Assembly: GCA_000231825.2 (NCBI GenBank)
Contig: JH720338.1
Span: 339,796 to 403,795 of the forward strand
Reading direction: 5' to 3'
Source: Tetrahymena elliotti 4EA
Taxonomy: Eukaryota; Ciliophora; Oligohymenophorea; Hymenostomatida; Tetrahymenidae
Length of the DNA stretch: 64,000 nucleotides
Position 1 is the stretch's first letter. Every line of letters starts with the position of its first letter. The notes beneath the pieces were generated by a model. That model saw nothing but the letters and a program-made list of their open reading frames with translations, was not told the DNA's origin and did not search any database. Positions 52,382 to 64,000 of the stretch are shown piece after piece. A program made the position numbers and the translations under genes.

Positions 52382-53166
52382 GAAAAAAAGTTAATAAAAT
52401 TAAATTCCTAAATTTTAATATTACTTCAATTATGTTCTTAGCTAAAATTCTACTTTGAAAAATTCTCCTCTATTTTTTTTATTTAAAAATGAAATATTTT
52501 TTATTATGCTCTAATTTGCTTAATATTATCACAACTTACAAAATTCAATTATGATTTAAATTTTCAATTAAAATTGTTTAAAACCAACAAAATAATTATT
52601 TTTTCAAGAGCTTTAAAAATATATATAGAACTCAGATTTGAAGTTCTATTTCATCAAAAAATATTTATTTTTTTAGAGAAATTAAAGAATTTACCGCATT
52701 TCATTTAAATTTTTTGAAATGAAAATACATTTTAAAATTAATTCATTTAAAGAAGATCGAGTTTATTTTAATTAAGTCATTTAAAATAAAAATGTTTAAT
52801 TTTAATTCTATATTATCTAAAGTTTAATGATAATAGTGAGTTAATTTATTTAATATTTAGTTTTTCAATATTCTTTGTGTAAAATATACTTTGATTAATT
52901 TAACAGAAGTAAAGAGCTCTATTTTAATAGATGCTTTTAGTATAAGATATTTAATTTTTTATGAGAAAGAAATCATTTGATGCTTGTTTCTGATAAAAAA
53001 TATTTTTATTTAAAGAGATTGATAAAATGAGAATCTATTTAATTACTTAAAAAAGATACTAACTCCCCTTTATTTGATAAATAATAAGATATAAGAATTT
53101 ATTTAAGTAACTTTATTAAAATAATCAGACTAAGAATTAACAAAAATAGTATTCATTTTAAAAAAA
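52382..53166. other. Spacer between tandem SKI2 genes
   Basis: AT-rich, no coding-like frame; holds the 3' flank of copy 1 and the promoter of copy 2. I see no similarity to the region upstream of copy 1, so the duplication is old. Confidence 0.55.
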
Positions 53167-56100
53167 ATGATAGAGTGCGATTAGCAGCTTATAGAAGGAT
53201 TTGAGAAAATTATTTCTTTGAATAGCTCAAATAAACTTGAATAAGTTCATTCAAAGAGTATCTTAGCTTTCTAAAAGGGTATTATTTAGTTCAATGTTGA
53301 AGACAAAGGTTTAGGATAAGATTTTAGAGTCAATTTGGAGTAAAAATCAAACAAGAAAATTATTTTCAATAACTCCCACTACAACCCAATTCACAACGAT
53401 ACATTTTTCAACAACCTCAAAACAGTTTAGGTAAGATGAATTAGATTTATTTCATTTTATGTTAAATATGCTTGACATTTATTAATTAATATTAATAGTA
53501 AAAAGAATTAAAAGATAATATTGAAAAAGATGTTAATTAGTTAGATTATGAGGTTATGATAGGTGGAATGGATAATAAAAATTTGGCTAACGAATTGGAA
53601 AATTTGTTTACTACTAAAAATGTAGATGAATATAATATCAGATAAAAGAATCCCTTTTCAGTTGGATTTTAATTCAATGAATTGACGAATGAATTGAATG
53701 ATTTTAATTTCGAAATTATTGACACAAACTTTAAAAACTTTTCTTCAGAAGGTTATTCAGGAAAAATATTTTAAATTGGAGAAAGATCTTCTAATGTAGA
53801 AGATAATGACATAAATTACAAGAAAAAAAAATATTTACCTTATGGTGGCAAGGAATAAATAGAACAAGATTTCTTAGAACTTGCAAAAAATATTGATGAA
53901 TTTTGCTAAGAAAATCAAAAAAATTCCTCTAAAAAAACTAATTTTAGAACTTAGATTGATGCCTCAGATGAGATAAAAGAGGTAGAAGCTATTAAAATTA
54001 TTGGAGAGGAAAGAATCAATGTTTTTGATAGAGTATAAGATTAATTAAATATTTCTAAAGTTTATGAGACAGATTATTATGATTTTGATAGAGCTTAAAG
54101 AGATATCAAGAGCTTTTATGAAACCGAAGTAGAGAAAAAAAATAAAATCAGTCTTGTCTTTAAAGGAAAGGAAGTTAATTAAATTATTGAATAAGCCAGT
54201 CAGAGACTTTAATTAGAGGAACTTGTAAAAACAGAATCTCAAAGTAATGACTAAGAATCATCAAATCCTATATCGCAAAACTCAAACCCACAAACATTTT
54301 TTAAAGAAGCCAAGTAATATTAGTTAATTTTATATAAAGAATATTTACTAAATAAAACATAATAGATTGAAGGAGACTGAACAAGTAGAAATAATAGTTT
54401 AAAAGAATTAATGGGCTGTAGAAGATAATTAAGATGTCTCTATATTCTAAGATAAATTACCAAGAGAAAGAATGGCTATTTAATATCCATTTGAATTAGA
54501 TAACTTCCAAAAGAGATCTATTTTGAGATTAGAAGAAGGCCAAAATGTTTTTGTTTGTGCTCACACTTCTGCTGGTAAAACAGTTGTTGCTGAGTATTCA
54601 ATAGCTCTTGCTATAAAGCACAAGAGAAAAGCTATTTATACTTCTCCAATTAAAGCACTATCAAATCAAAAATACAGAGATTTCAGAGAAAAGTTTGGAG
54701 AAGATGTTGGTATTATTACTGGTGATGTCTCCTTAAATCCTACTGCGAGCTGTCTTATTGTAACAACCGAAGTTCTTCGTAATATGCTCTATAAAGGACA
54801 TGATATTGTTAGAGATATTGCTTGGTAAATTCAACTTTGTCTTTATTTATTTAAGAAAATTCTTTAATTAATGATTTTCATTTCTAAATAGGGTTATTTT
54901 CGATGAAGTACATTATGTTAACAATCAAGATAGAGGTGTGGTTTGGGAAGAAACAATTATTTTATTACCTGAATATATTGGTTTGGTTATGTTAAGTGCA
55001 ACAGTACCTAATCACATGGATTTTGCTAATTGGGTAGGAAGAACAAAACAGAGAAAAATTTATGTCTAAAAGACACTACACAGACCAGTTCCTTTAGAAC
55101 ATTCAATTTATTATGATGGAAAGATATTTGTTATAAAATCGGCTAATGATGGCTTCAACCAAGAAAATTACGATAAAATAAATAAATACATAAAAGAGCA
55201 AGAAGGAGCAAAAAAAAACATTGTTAATGCAAAAGATAAATTAAAGCAAGAAAAAAAAGATAAAGAAATTTACAAAAATACAAATCTTTCCCAAAGCGCC
55301 AAAGCAAAATAGAAGTTTATCCAAGAAAAATTCATTAAATAAACCACAAAAACAAACAAGAATGGAGGAGGTAAAGGTGGATCTCTCACAGAGGCTTAGC
55401 AAGTCAAAAATATATTAAAGTATTGCCAAAAGAACGAACTCTTGCCATGTGTCGTTTTCGCTTTCTCTAAAAATATGATTAAGCAACTCTCAGAAAGCTT
55501 GGGTAGTTTGAATTTGATTACACATGAAGAATCAGTAATTTTTTTTACTTGTTTTCACCAAACCAATAAAATATAAAACTTCCTTCTTTAATACACATTT
55601 AAAATACATAAATTTTCCAATTTTTTTCGCTGATTAAATTTCATTTTTTAGATTGGAAATTCAAAACCAAAAAATAAAATATAAAATAATAATTGTATTT
55701 AGCTATTATTTAGAACATGAAACAAAACAAAAAAATTCAAATTTAAATTTTAAAAGATAATTAAACTTTATCCTTTTCCAGTCAGAAAAAATTCCTCTGA
55801 TACACTTTTATATTTGAAATTTACAACATATTTTTATTAAATAAATAACAGAAAGAAATCGAGTAATTTTTCAATAAGGCTTCACATAAGCTAAAACCAA
55901 ACGACTTGAAAGTCCATCAAATTAAAACACTTAAGGATTTAATGATGAGAGGTATTGCAGTGCATCACAGTGACGTTATTCCTTTTATAAAGGAAGTTGT
56001 AGAAATCTTGTTTTCTAAAGGCCTTATTAAAGTTTTGTTTGCTACAGAAACCTTTGCTATGGGTATCAATATGCCAACAAAGACAGGTAATTATTTAAAT

Positions 56101-58221
56101 TAAAAAAATAAAAATTAAATTTTATAAAATATTCAGTTATCTTCTACAGTGTCAAAAAAGTAGATGGTTCCAATGCTAAACAATTAAGAATTTTGAACTC
56201 TTCTGAATACACTCAAATGAGTGGTAGAGCTGGTCGTAGAGGTTTGGATCTAAAAGGTAACGTTATTATTTTAGTAACTGAGCCAAGGAGACTTCCAACT
56301 AAAATGGAACTGATCAAAATGCTAGATAACAAGGTATGATATTTTAATCAAACATTTTTAGTTTCTAAAATATTATTTTATATTTAAATAGGGAGAAATG
56401 TTATCTTCTAAGTTTAAAATAACATACGAATTGATTATGAAGCTTCTATCTTCAAGAGAACTTGATGTTACAGAGATGATGAAAAAGAGTTACAGTGAAA
56501 ATGATAAATACTCTTAACTGCCATTGAATTTAAAGAAAACTCAAGATGTTTAGAAAAAATTGAAGAATATTTAGTAAATAGTATGTCCATACAAACCCCT
56601 AACAATGTCTACTATTCCTATTGAAGATTTCTATCAATTATCTTAATAAATGCAATAAGCTAACAAGGCATACTGGTCTACAGAAACTCAATACCTTAAA
56701 AACGATTTTGCAATTCCAAGTTATTGTTAGATTATTGATGAAGATTATAATGATTTTCTAGGTTTGATTGTAGAATTTATTAAAAAAGAAAGATATGAAA
56801 ACTACTTTGTTGTGATGTTTGCTTATTAAGATGGTGAAAATATTTAAAAACCAAACTATTAATAGTTAGGAAGATCTTGCTTTTTTACTGAAAATACTTA
56901 CAGACCTTATGGAATAGAAATTAATAGAAGGCAATACATTTATGAATTGATTGAATTACCATCTAAATTTATTTCTAAGATATTTGATATAGGATTTGAA
57001 GCCAAAAATACAAGCTTAAGAAATTCAGGTTATTTAAATAATTGTGCTAGAAATTTAATAGGGAAAATGAATTCGACATATTAAGATTATAGGTAATTAA
57101 TGAATGGCAAAGAACTTAAGCATGTAATTTATTTACTTTGTGAAAAATAATTTTCTTAGAAATAAAATTTATTAAATGCAAATTAACTCAATAATTTTTA
57201 AAATAAATAAATAAATAGATTAAAAATAAAAATAATCTCTTGAATGATTATAAATAAATGGATACTGAATCAAAGCCAGATGATAAAGCAATCTATAACT
57301 CTATCCAGGATGGGTTTGATCGTTCATTATGTTATACTTGTCCTAAAAAATAAGAACACTTCAAGTTGATTGCTCAAAAAAATGAACTTTAAAATGAGTT
57401 GGATAGCTTGATAAAGGTCTTAGATGAGGATGATTTAGCTTAACATAAAAATTTTTAAGCGTATTCACTATTTATTTATTTATTAATCAACATTCTTATT
57501 TATTAATAAAAATATTAAAATAGGAGATTAAATTTATTGAAAAAACTTAATTATATTGATGAAGATAATCTTCCATAACTAAAAGCAAGACTTGCTAAAG
57601 AAATAGAAAATATCTATGCCTCTGAGCTAGTTGTTTAGGGTGTTTTTGATGATCTTAATGAAGCAGAAGTAGCTGCTATTCTGATAGGATTTGTCACTTA
57701 AAGTAAAAGAAAAGAAGGTGAAGCAGAGTATAATCCTTTTGAAGATAGAAATGATCATGGATTCTAATATTCTGATAAATTCTTAGAAGCATTTGAAAAA
57801 ACAACTATTATTTTATAAGAAATAGTATAACTTGAGATAGATAATGAAGTAATTTAATATCTAATCAATTTGATAATTTTACATTAATTCATCTTACATT
57901 TATTTTACTAAAATAAAGATAAGATTAGAGGGTAATATTTAAGAAATTATGCCTGATATCTTCAGCTCAGAATTAGCAAAAGTTGCTTATGAATGGGTCT
58001 CAGGAAAAGATTTCCTTCATGTTACTCAATTAACAAATGTCTAAGAAGGAACCATTATTAGAAGTATGCTGAGAGTAGATAATTTAATGAAGAACATTAA
58101 AAACAGTGCCCAGTATATTGGAAATAATTCTCTTTCACTAAAAATCGAAAGCTGCCAAGAAAAAATGAGAAGAGATATTATCTTTGCTCAAAGTCTCTAT
58201 CTCGAAGAAGATAACGATTGA
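53167..58221 (+). CDS. SKI2: SKI2-like DExH RNA helicase, copy 2
   Basis: Start [23 protein letters not shown] at 58219-58221; about eight introns, most at the same places as in copy 1 (for example ACA-G split before [11 protein letters not shown]). The acidic/Lys-rich N-terminus is hardly alignable with copy 1. The core begins at [20 protein letters not shown] and has [60 protein letters not shown], the motif V block [15 protein letters not shown] and [15 protein letters not shown]. The C-terminus keeps EAEVAALLIGF-type helices and ends [18 protein letters not shown], the SKI2 hallmark. All catalytic residues are present. Compared with copy 1 the Walker A flank has the normal EEGQNVFVC. The two may divide roles or differ in timing. 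Confidence 0.9.
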
Positions 58222-60071
58222 TTTATTTTTTTAATATAACTCACCAATAATTTATCTATCCTTAAGAAAGAGAGAAAGAGCTAAAAAATATTAAGAAAAT
58301 AATTTAATTTTATTTGTTTTTAAAATATATTTTATTCTAAATAAAAAATCTGTTTAATATTTTTAAATTAATTTTTCAATATTTTTTTTTAAAAATAAAA
58401 TTTTTTGAAATTTATTTTTTGATTAAAAAAATATTATTTCTTTATTTTATTTATCTTCATTTGCTTTTAATGCATTTTTAATATTCTATTGCTTGCTTAA
58501 AAATGGTATCTTAGCCATCAAGGTACTAACTACTCTCATATCTAAATTTTCCAAAAGGCTAATAAAAGATTAATTTACTATTATCAATTTTCAATTTTAG
58601 GACCGGATTGGTTGCATTAATGAAAACTAAAAATGCTACTAATTAGAAAGTTTATTTAAAAAGCTTAAATAGATTATTTACTTCTTTTTATTTAAGTCTA
58701 ATAGAATCTTATATAACCAAGTAGAATCTTCATTAAAACAATAAAAAATTCCTTTACAAAAACTAAAAAATTTTCCTTAGTCTACACTAATTCGAGAAAA
58801 ATGTCAAAATTGATTGAAGCTCTTTGTGCTTCCAAAATTCCTATAATTTTTTTTTTTAAATTATAAAATCTTTTTTAAAAAAATGCTATTTACTAAAAAC
58901 CTTTTAAAATTCTAACATAATGTTTTTCAACAAAATATGTTTAGTTTTTCAACTTAATTTATAAATTTATGCTTGTTAGTTAAAAATAAAATAAAGAAGA
59001 AAAAGCAAATAATATTTTTTTTGCATAAATTTTGATTCATTTAAACTAAACAGTGACGAATTTCAATATTATTTTCATTCCAAATTCATTTTCAAGAAAG
59101 GAATTCTCAAAACATGAAATTAGGTTCATTAAACATTTATTTATTTTTTATTAATTTAAAGTCTTTCCAGTAACAAAATAATAATCAAATTTTCACAATC
59201 TATTTTTCAAATCAGGCAGGCAAATTATAACATTATTTTTTTAGATGCAAACTGTGTTTATATAAAAAATAATTTTAATAAAGTTTTAAACTTAATCTTA
59301 AATGAAAAATAGTAAATATTTGTTATCATCTCTTTTGTTAATCCTTGAAAAATTGCCAAATTAACTTTTGAATCTTCTCTGATGAAAAATTATTTTTTTT
59401 CCCAAATTAAATCATGCTTGTTATCAAATAAAGAAATTTCACTGTATTTTTAAATTTCTTATCAGGCTGAGGAGTATATTGAAAAATAAGACTAACAAGT
59501 AATTGTGATATTCAACTAATGAAGTAACAAATTATGAAGTTGAGAAAGATAAAGATAATAACTTTTATGATAATGGCAATCACTGTCAAATTTAACAGAA
59601 AAATAAAGAAGAGAGTAAATAAATAAAAATAACTTACAAAAGATAATCAATACTAAAAACTAGTTCATAATAGATAATTATTAGTTAAATCAAAACACAT
59701 ATTTTGTTTAAAAATGTAAAAAAATTAAATAAAATGGACATCTTAAAAACCTCAAAGTATTATCATCTATCATCCAAAATATGAATATAAGAAACTCCCA
59801 GAATAGACGGAGAATTTACAAGAATATAGTAATTCATTAATAACCTTTTTTATTTGAATTTATAAAAAAATTGACACATAAAACTTATTTCAATAAGTAG
59901 CTTAATGAGTTAATAATTTTGTATAGCCTTTCTCAATCAGAAAACTTTAAAAAGCTAATAACTTTTACTTTAGTTTCTATTTTTTATTAATTAAAGTAAA
60001 AAATAGAACTAAACAATTTAAGTAATTGTTTTTAGAAATTAAAACAAAAAAAACAAAAATTGAAGAAAAAA
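58222..60071. other. AT-rich intergenic spacer
   Basis: 1.85 kb, mostly homopolymer-rich. An open stretch at ~59515-59785 (TAA/TAG as Gln) is Lys/Asn/Ile-rich, without ATG context or similarity, and is within chance length when TGA is the only stop. Nothing else is seen. Confidence 0.5.
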
Positions 60072-62293
60072 ATGATCTATTCAAAATTAGATATATTCTC
60101 TTCATAATTTAATTTTAATATTGATAATCAATAAAGAAAAAGAGGGACTTTATTTGGAACTATTCTTTCTTTATTGATAGTAATAGTAGCATGCACATAT
60201 TTAATTTATGTGATATAACTTTTCTTTACGAACTAAATAGAACCTGTTTTTAGAACTTAGAGCTTTATAACTGAAGACAAAATTGATGTTCCCTTAAGCA
60301 GTAGTATGGTAGGATTTAGATTTGAGGTAGGCCAAGATTCAGGAAATGAATCAATTTCTTAAAATAAAACATATTTAGTATATTTGGCTTATTTTTACTA
60401 TAACAGTCCTACCTTTTCTAAATTTATACCTCTAAATGTGACAGAATGTGATGATAAGAACCTATAAGGATTTTATTGTCTAGATTTATCACCTATTTCT
60501 AATTATACTTTATCTCTAAGCACAAAAGATGATATTAAATCTTTGATTTAAATATTAACCTATGGCTGCTTAGATACTGACAGCTTAAAAACTACTATCC
60601 CAGATAATTGTGCAACTCAAAGCGAAATAGATAGTATGATTAATGGTGTAAATTCTTTTTTAAGATTTAAATTGTATACTTCTTAATATAATACAACATC
60701 TTAACAAGTCTAAGTCAACTATAGAAATGCAGTTGTTTATACATCAGCAAATTAAGCTATATTGACATAATTAAAAACCTAAAGGTAAGTCACTAAAATT
60801 AAAGAAGGACTTTTTGTTTAATCTACATCTTAATTTTCTTCTCCTATAGCATATGTTTAGTAAGACCAGGGATTTGATAGGGAATATGCTCTTAACTACA
60901 TTCAAGCAGGAGCATATAGTACAGCGATGTTATTTCTGGATGAAATTGTTTAATAAATTTAAGTATAGTATCCCACTTTACCTCAAATATTTGCTTAAAT
61001 CAATAGCACTTTTACAGTTTTAATGGTATTAGGCATATTTGGTAGATATTTTTCTCAAAAATCTATTGACAAAGAATTTTTTATGCTTTTTTTAAAGAAC
61101 CTTTACTAAGTAGACTTTTTAAAATTAGTGTCACAAAATTAAAGTCCTTAATCACCTTGCTATTCTGAAGTAAATTATTTGCAATCAGAAATTAATTAGT
61201 AGGACTATGAAAGAAAAGGAGATTAAATTAGCGAAGATAATGGAGATACTTAAAGTTAACAAATTTAAATACCTGCATTTACTAATAAGCAAAAATGTAT
61301 ATTAGACATTGATTAAACCTTAAATGCAAATGAAATTAATTTTGACACTTAAGCCAGCAAATTCAATTAAAACTTAAAAAATGAAGAAAAATTTACACTT
61401 CAACTAGAAAAATATTCAAAAAATGAGGAAGAAAAATATAATTTAGAATTCCATAAATTTAAACGAAATAAGAATCTTAAATCAAGTCTCTAGTTTAATA
61501 ATTTTAACATTTAGGAATCAATAATTTAGGGATCTCCAACTAGTTAAATGAGTGGTTATTAAAAAGATTAAAGTGTTTTCTTCTCTAATAGTGTAAGCTA
61601 AAAGCTTACATTTAAAAATAAGTAACCTTTCTTCTTAGCTAATAAAAAAGAAGAGAAATTTGATAGAAATGAAAAATTTGAAAGAATGAGGAGTAAATAT
61701 GGCAAAATATTAGATGAAATTAATAATCCATAAGTTATAGATTAATTTTATAAAACCATGAGCAAAATGAAGTAATTAATTTATAATCTACTTTTGAATT
61801 TTTTTAAAGTAAATTTAATTAAAACTAAATAAAATCTTTAGGAAAAAAAATTAGTAGAGTGATGAAAATACTTCTTTAAGAAAAATTGAATAATAGATGT
61901 AAAAGGATTTAAATATCTTAACTTTTTTTAAAGAAATTATATTCTTAAAGAAAGCTATTTCTATGCTATTGAAAAAAGACTAATTAGCGGCACTTCATTT
62001 ATTGGGTTTTTCTTCTAACTTCTTAAATGAAGACATCTTAAAATTTGACTGTAGCTTACAACAAATAGGTAAAATTTCAAATAAAATTTTATTTAATATT
62101 GATAAATTTACAAAATATAGAAAAAGAAAAATAATTAAGCCATTATGAAATGTAGTATTACATTTTAAAGTCAGAAAAATTCTAAAAGGAATATATTGAA
62201 GAGTTCTTTTTAAGGTGTTCATAGGATGAAACAAATTTATCTAATTTAGATTCAAGGATTTTAGCATCTATTAAATCTTGTTATAAAATTTGA
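60072..62293 (+). CDS. Two-TM ciliate membrane protein, dispersed paralogue
   Basis: Three exons, 60072-61771, 61842-62068 and 62121-62293, give 699 codons plus TGA. It is the same family as 10611-12774: MIYSKLDIFS start, RKRGTLFGTIL then TM1 at ~28-50, NQIEPVFRTQSFITEDKIDV (compare DQIEPKFRSQTFVTSEDIDI), the Cys pattern ECDDKNLQGFYCLDL, YGCLDTD, DNCATQSEID, a second hydrophobic segment near 315-335 (TVLMVLGIFGRYF) and a long Gln/Lys-rich tail. Exon 2 (IIFLKKAISMLLKKDQLAAL) and exon 3 (EKEKQLSHYEMQYYILKSEK) match the other copy, and both introns fall at the same codon phase. It is diverged (well under half identical by eye), so it is much older than the palindrome. Function unknown. Confidence 0.85.
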
Positions 62294-64000
62294 AAATTGT
62301 AAAGTAGAAAAAGACATAGTTATATCTAATTTAATTATTAACTGTTTTTATTTTTTGAGATATTTTGTTTCATTAAGTATTTTTAACAACAAAACTTATC
62401 AAAAATTTGATTTTAAAGAATCAGAATAAAAGCAATATATTTTTTTAGATAAAAGTCTTTTTTTTCTAAAATAATTTATAAACATTGAAGACAATATAAA
62501 GGTTTTCTTAAAAAATATTAACAGTTAAATAGCTGAATTCTATATAGATTAAAATTTATTGACAGTTTTTAATTAAGAGATGCAATAATTAAATTTGTAA
62601 TAACTCCTCCATTATTTTGATTTTGTAAGATTCAATCATCATATTCTTAAGAGATCATATAAATTTTAATTCTCGCAAGATGTTTTCTCTTTTGATTACA
62701 TTTTTTAATCATTTTATTTTTGGCATTTTCTCATTATGTAAAACAACTTAAAACAATTTTGGTGTGTTAAAAGTGAATATGATTAATCCACCGAGATAAA
62801 ATTAGTGTTTTCAATATTATTTTACAAGAAAATTAAAATGTTTTATTTTCTAATAAAAATAAAAATCAAATAGAATTCTTATTTACAAGTATTTAAATAA
62901 AAAAATAATAAAATATTATAAAAAAAAAAATTATGAAACAACACAGATGTTGTTATAGAGCTATTTTTTAACAAAACTATAAGATGAATAATAAATTCAA
63001 TTAAATAATGATCAAAAATTTATTTAAGATGAGGTCAACGTTACCATAAAATAAATACATATATGTGTTAGTGACTAAATTTTACTTATTATTTTAAAAT
63101 TCTTGAATATACATTAGATTTAATATGTCTAATCTGGTATTTAGTCTAATAATTAGTATTAAATCAGAATACTATTTAAATCAATTCTTAATGACATCAA
63201 AAATATTGATTTACGAAAATAGAGAATAACTAAATAAATAACATAAATGAGGTAAATCATATTTTAATGTCTATATTTTTATGGAATTATAAGTAAACTT
63301 GTATAGATTTGGTGACTATATTGCTTTTATCTTGTAAATAAAATAAAGAGGAATAAATATCCAACAAAAAGTTAAATCTTTTTCCTTTTATTTTTTTAAG
63401 TTAATTTTTGATATGTACCCAGTTTATGAAGGAATATAGTTAAAGAGGAGGCTTAAAACATTCCAAAACTTTTTTGTAAAACAACAAAATGGAATTCTTT
63501 ATGTTTTAATCCTTTTATACAAACAAAACAGCACTATAACAAAGTTTTACAATTAAGATATTAAAAATATTTAAAGATGCTACTGACATGTTAGAGTAGA
63601 GGTCAGTTTCTATATCTATTGTGATTCCATAACTATCAGATCGCTTATTAAAAGCATAGTTTTAATAAAATGAAATAATTTAATTCCAAGATTATTTACT
63701 TAAGAACATCTAAATTAGGTTTTTTGATGAGTAGAAATAAAATAAAAAGATTTCAACTTTAATGATACTAACTAGTGAAATCCATAATTTCTCTGCTCTC
63801 ATAGATCCAAGATTTAAATTGAAGAGATAAAATAAAGATAATTAAATAAAATGGATAATTGTTTTGCTTGAAGAATAAATATATAAATATTTTAAAAGAA
63901 AATTCAAATAATACAATTAATAATATCAAAGATTTTGAATATATTGAAAAACCTACTCATCTTAAGTAAGATTCCAATAAAAAGATAAGAATTTATTGCG
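62294..64000. other. AT-rich sequence to window end, no gene seen
   Basis: 1.7 kb of AT-rich DNA downstream of the membrane-protein gene. Neither strand shows a coding-like frame of convincing composition, and there is no RNA gene or repeat. A gene could begin just beyond the right edge. Confidence 0.5.

Noticed and set aside
54523..54828. A short stand-alone helicase fragment under the standard code
   Set aside because: It is one exon stretch of the SKI2 copy 2 gene that happens to lack TAA/TAG; the gene extends both ways once these read as Gln.
59515..59785. Possible small gene on the plus strand
   Set aside because: About 90 codons with Lys/Asn/Ile composition and no upstream in-frame ATG; expected by chance when TGA is the only stop in such AT-rich DNA.

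Overview
The window is A+T-rich (roughly four fifths A+T by eye) nuclear DNA from a ciliate. Every convincing gene reads TAA and TAG as glutamine and stops only at TGA. Genes carry short AT-rich GT..AG introns of about 33-600 bp and are separated by 0.7-1.9 kb of very AT-rich spacer. Ultra-short 25-nt Paramecium-type introns are absent, and the gene style fits a Tetrahymena-like macronuclear chromosome. Standard-code translation breaks these genes into meaningless pieces, so all calls come from manual translation with TAA/TAG = Gln; exon borders are by-eye splice calls.

Layout. 1-3491 (-): a WD40 protein cut by the left edge. 4759-6816 (-): pescadillo (PES1/NOP7). 8.1-12.8 kb: a large palindrome centred near 10,412, whose left arm is a dead copy (-) and right arm an intact copy (+) of a two-membrane-segment ciliate protein. 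13.9-15.8 kb: a second dead copy (+), flanked by a roughly 280-bp direct repeat. 16762-21121 (-): VPS50/syndetin. 21855-25129 (-): NEK kinase. 26280-26968 (-): dynactin subunit 3. 28096-29229 (-): single-finger zinc protein. 30732-33135 (-): DysF/peroxin-like membrane protein. 33981-34532 (-): small secreted Cys-rich protein. 35838-42461 (-): very large NACHT-WD40 STAND NTPase. 43989-46190 (-): LRR protein. 47202-52381 and 53167-58221 (+): two tandem SKI2-type DExH RNA helicases. 60072-62293 (+): an intact, diverged paralogue of the palindrome protein.

Most genes are single-copy eukaryotic housekeeping functions: ribosome biogenesis (PES1), cytoplasmic RNA decay (SKI2 twice), endosome recycling (VPS50), dynein cargo attachment (DCTN3) and a NIMA-type kinase. 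The accessory part is the transmembrane family: two intact genes 47 kb apart share an identical three-exon structure, and two recent pseudogenes sit around one of them in head-to-head and tandem arrangement. The least ordinary features are this palindrome/pseudogene cluster (a candidate small-RNA source), the NACHT-WD40 protein, and the duplicated SKI2. No tRNA, rRNA, CRISPR array, telomeric repeat or prokaryote-type mobile element was seen.
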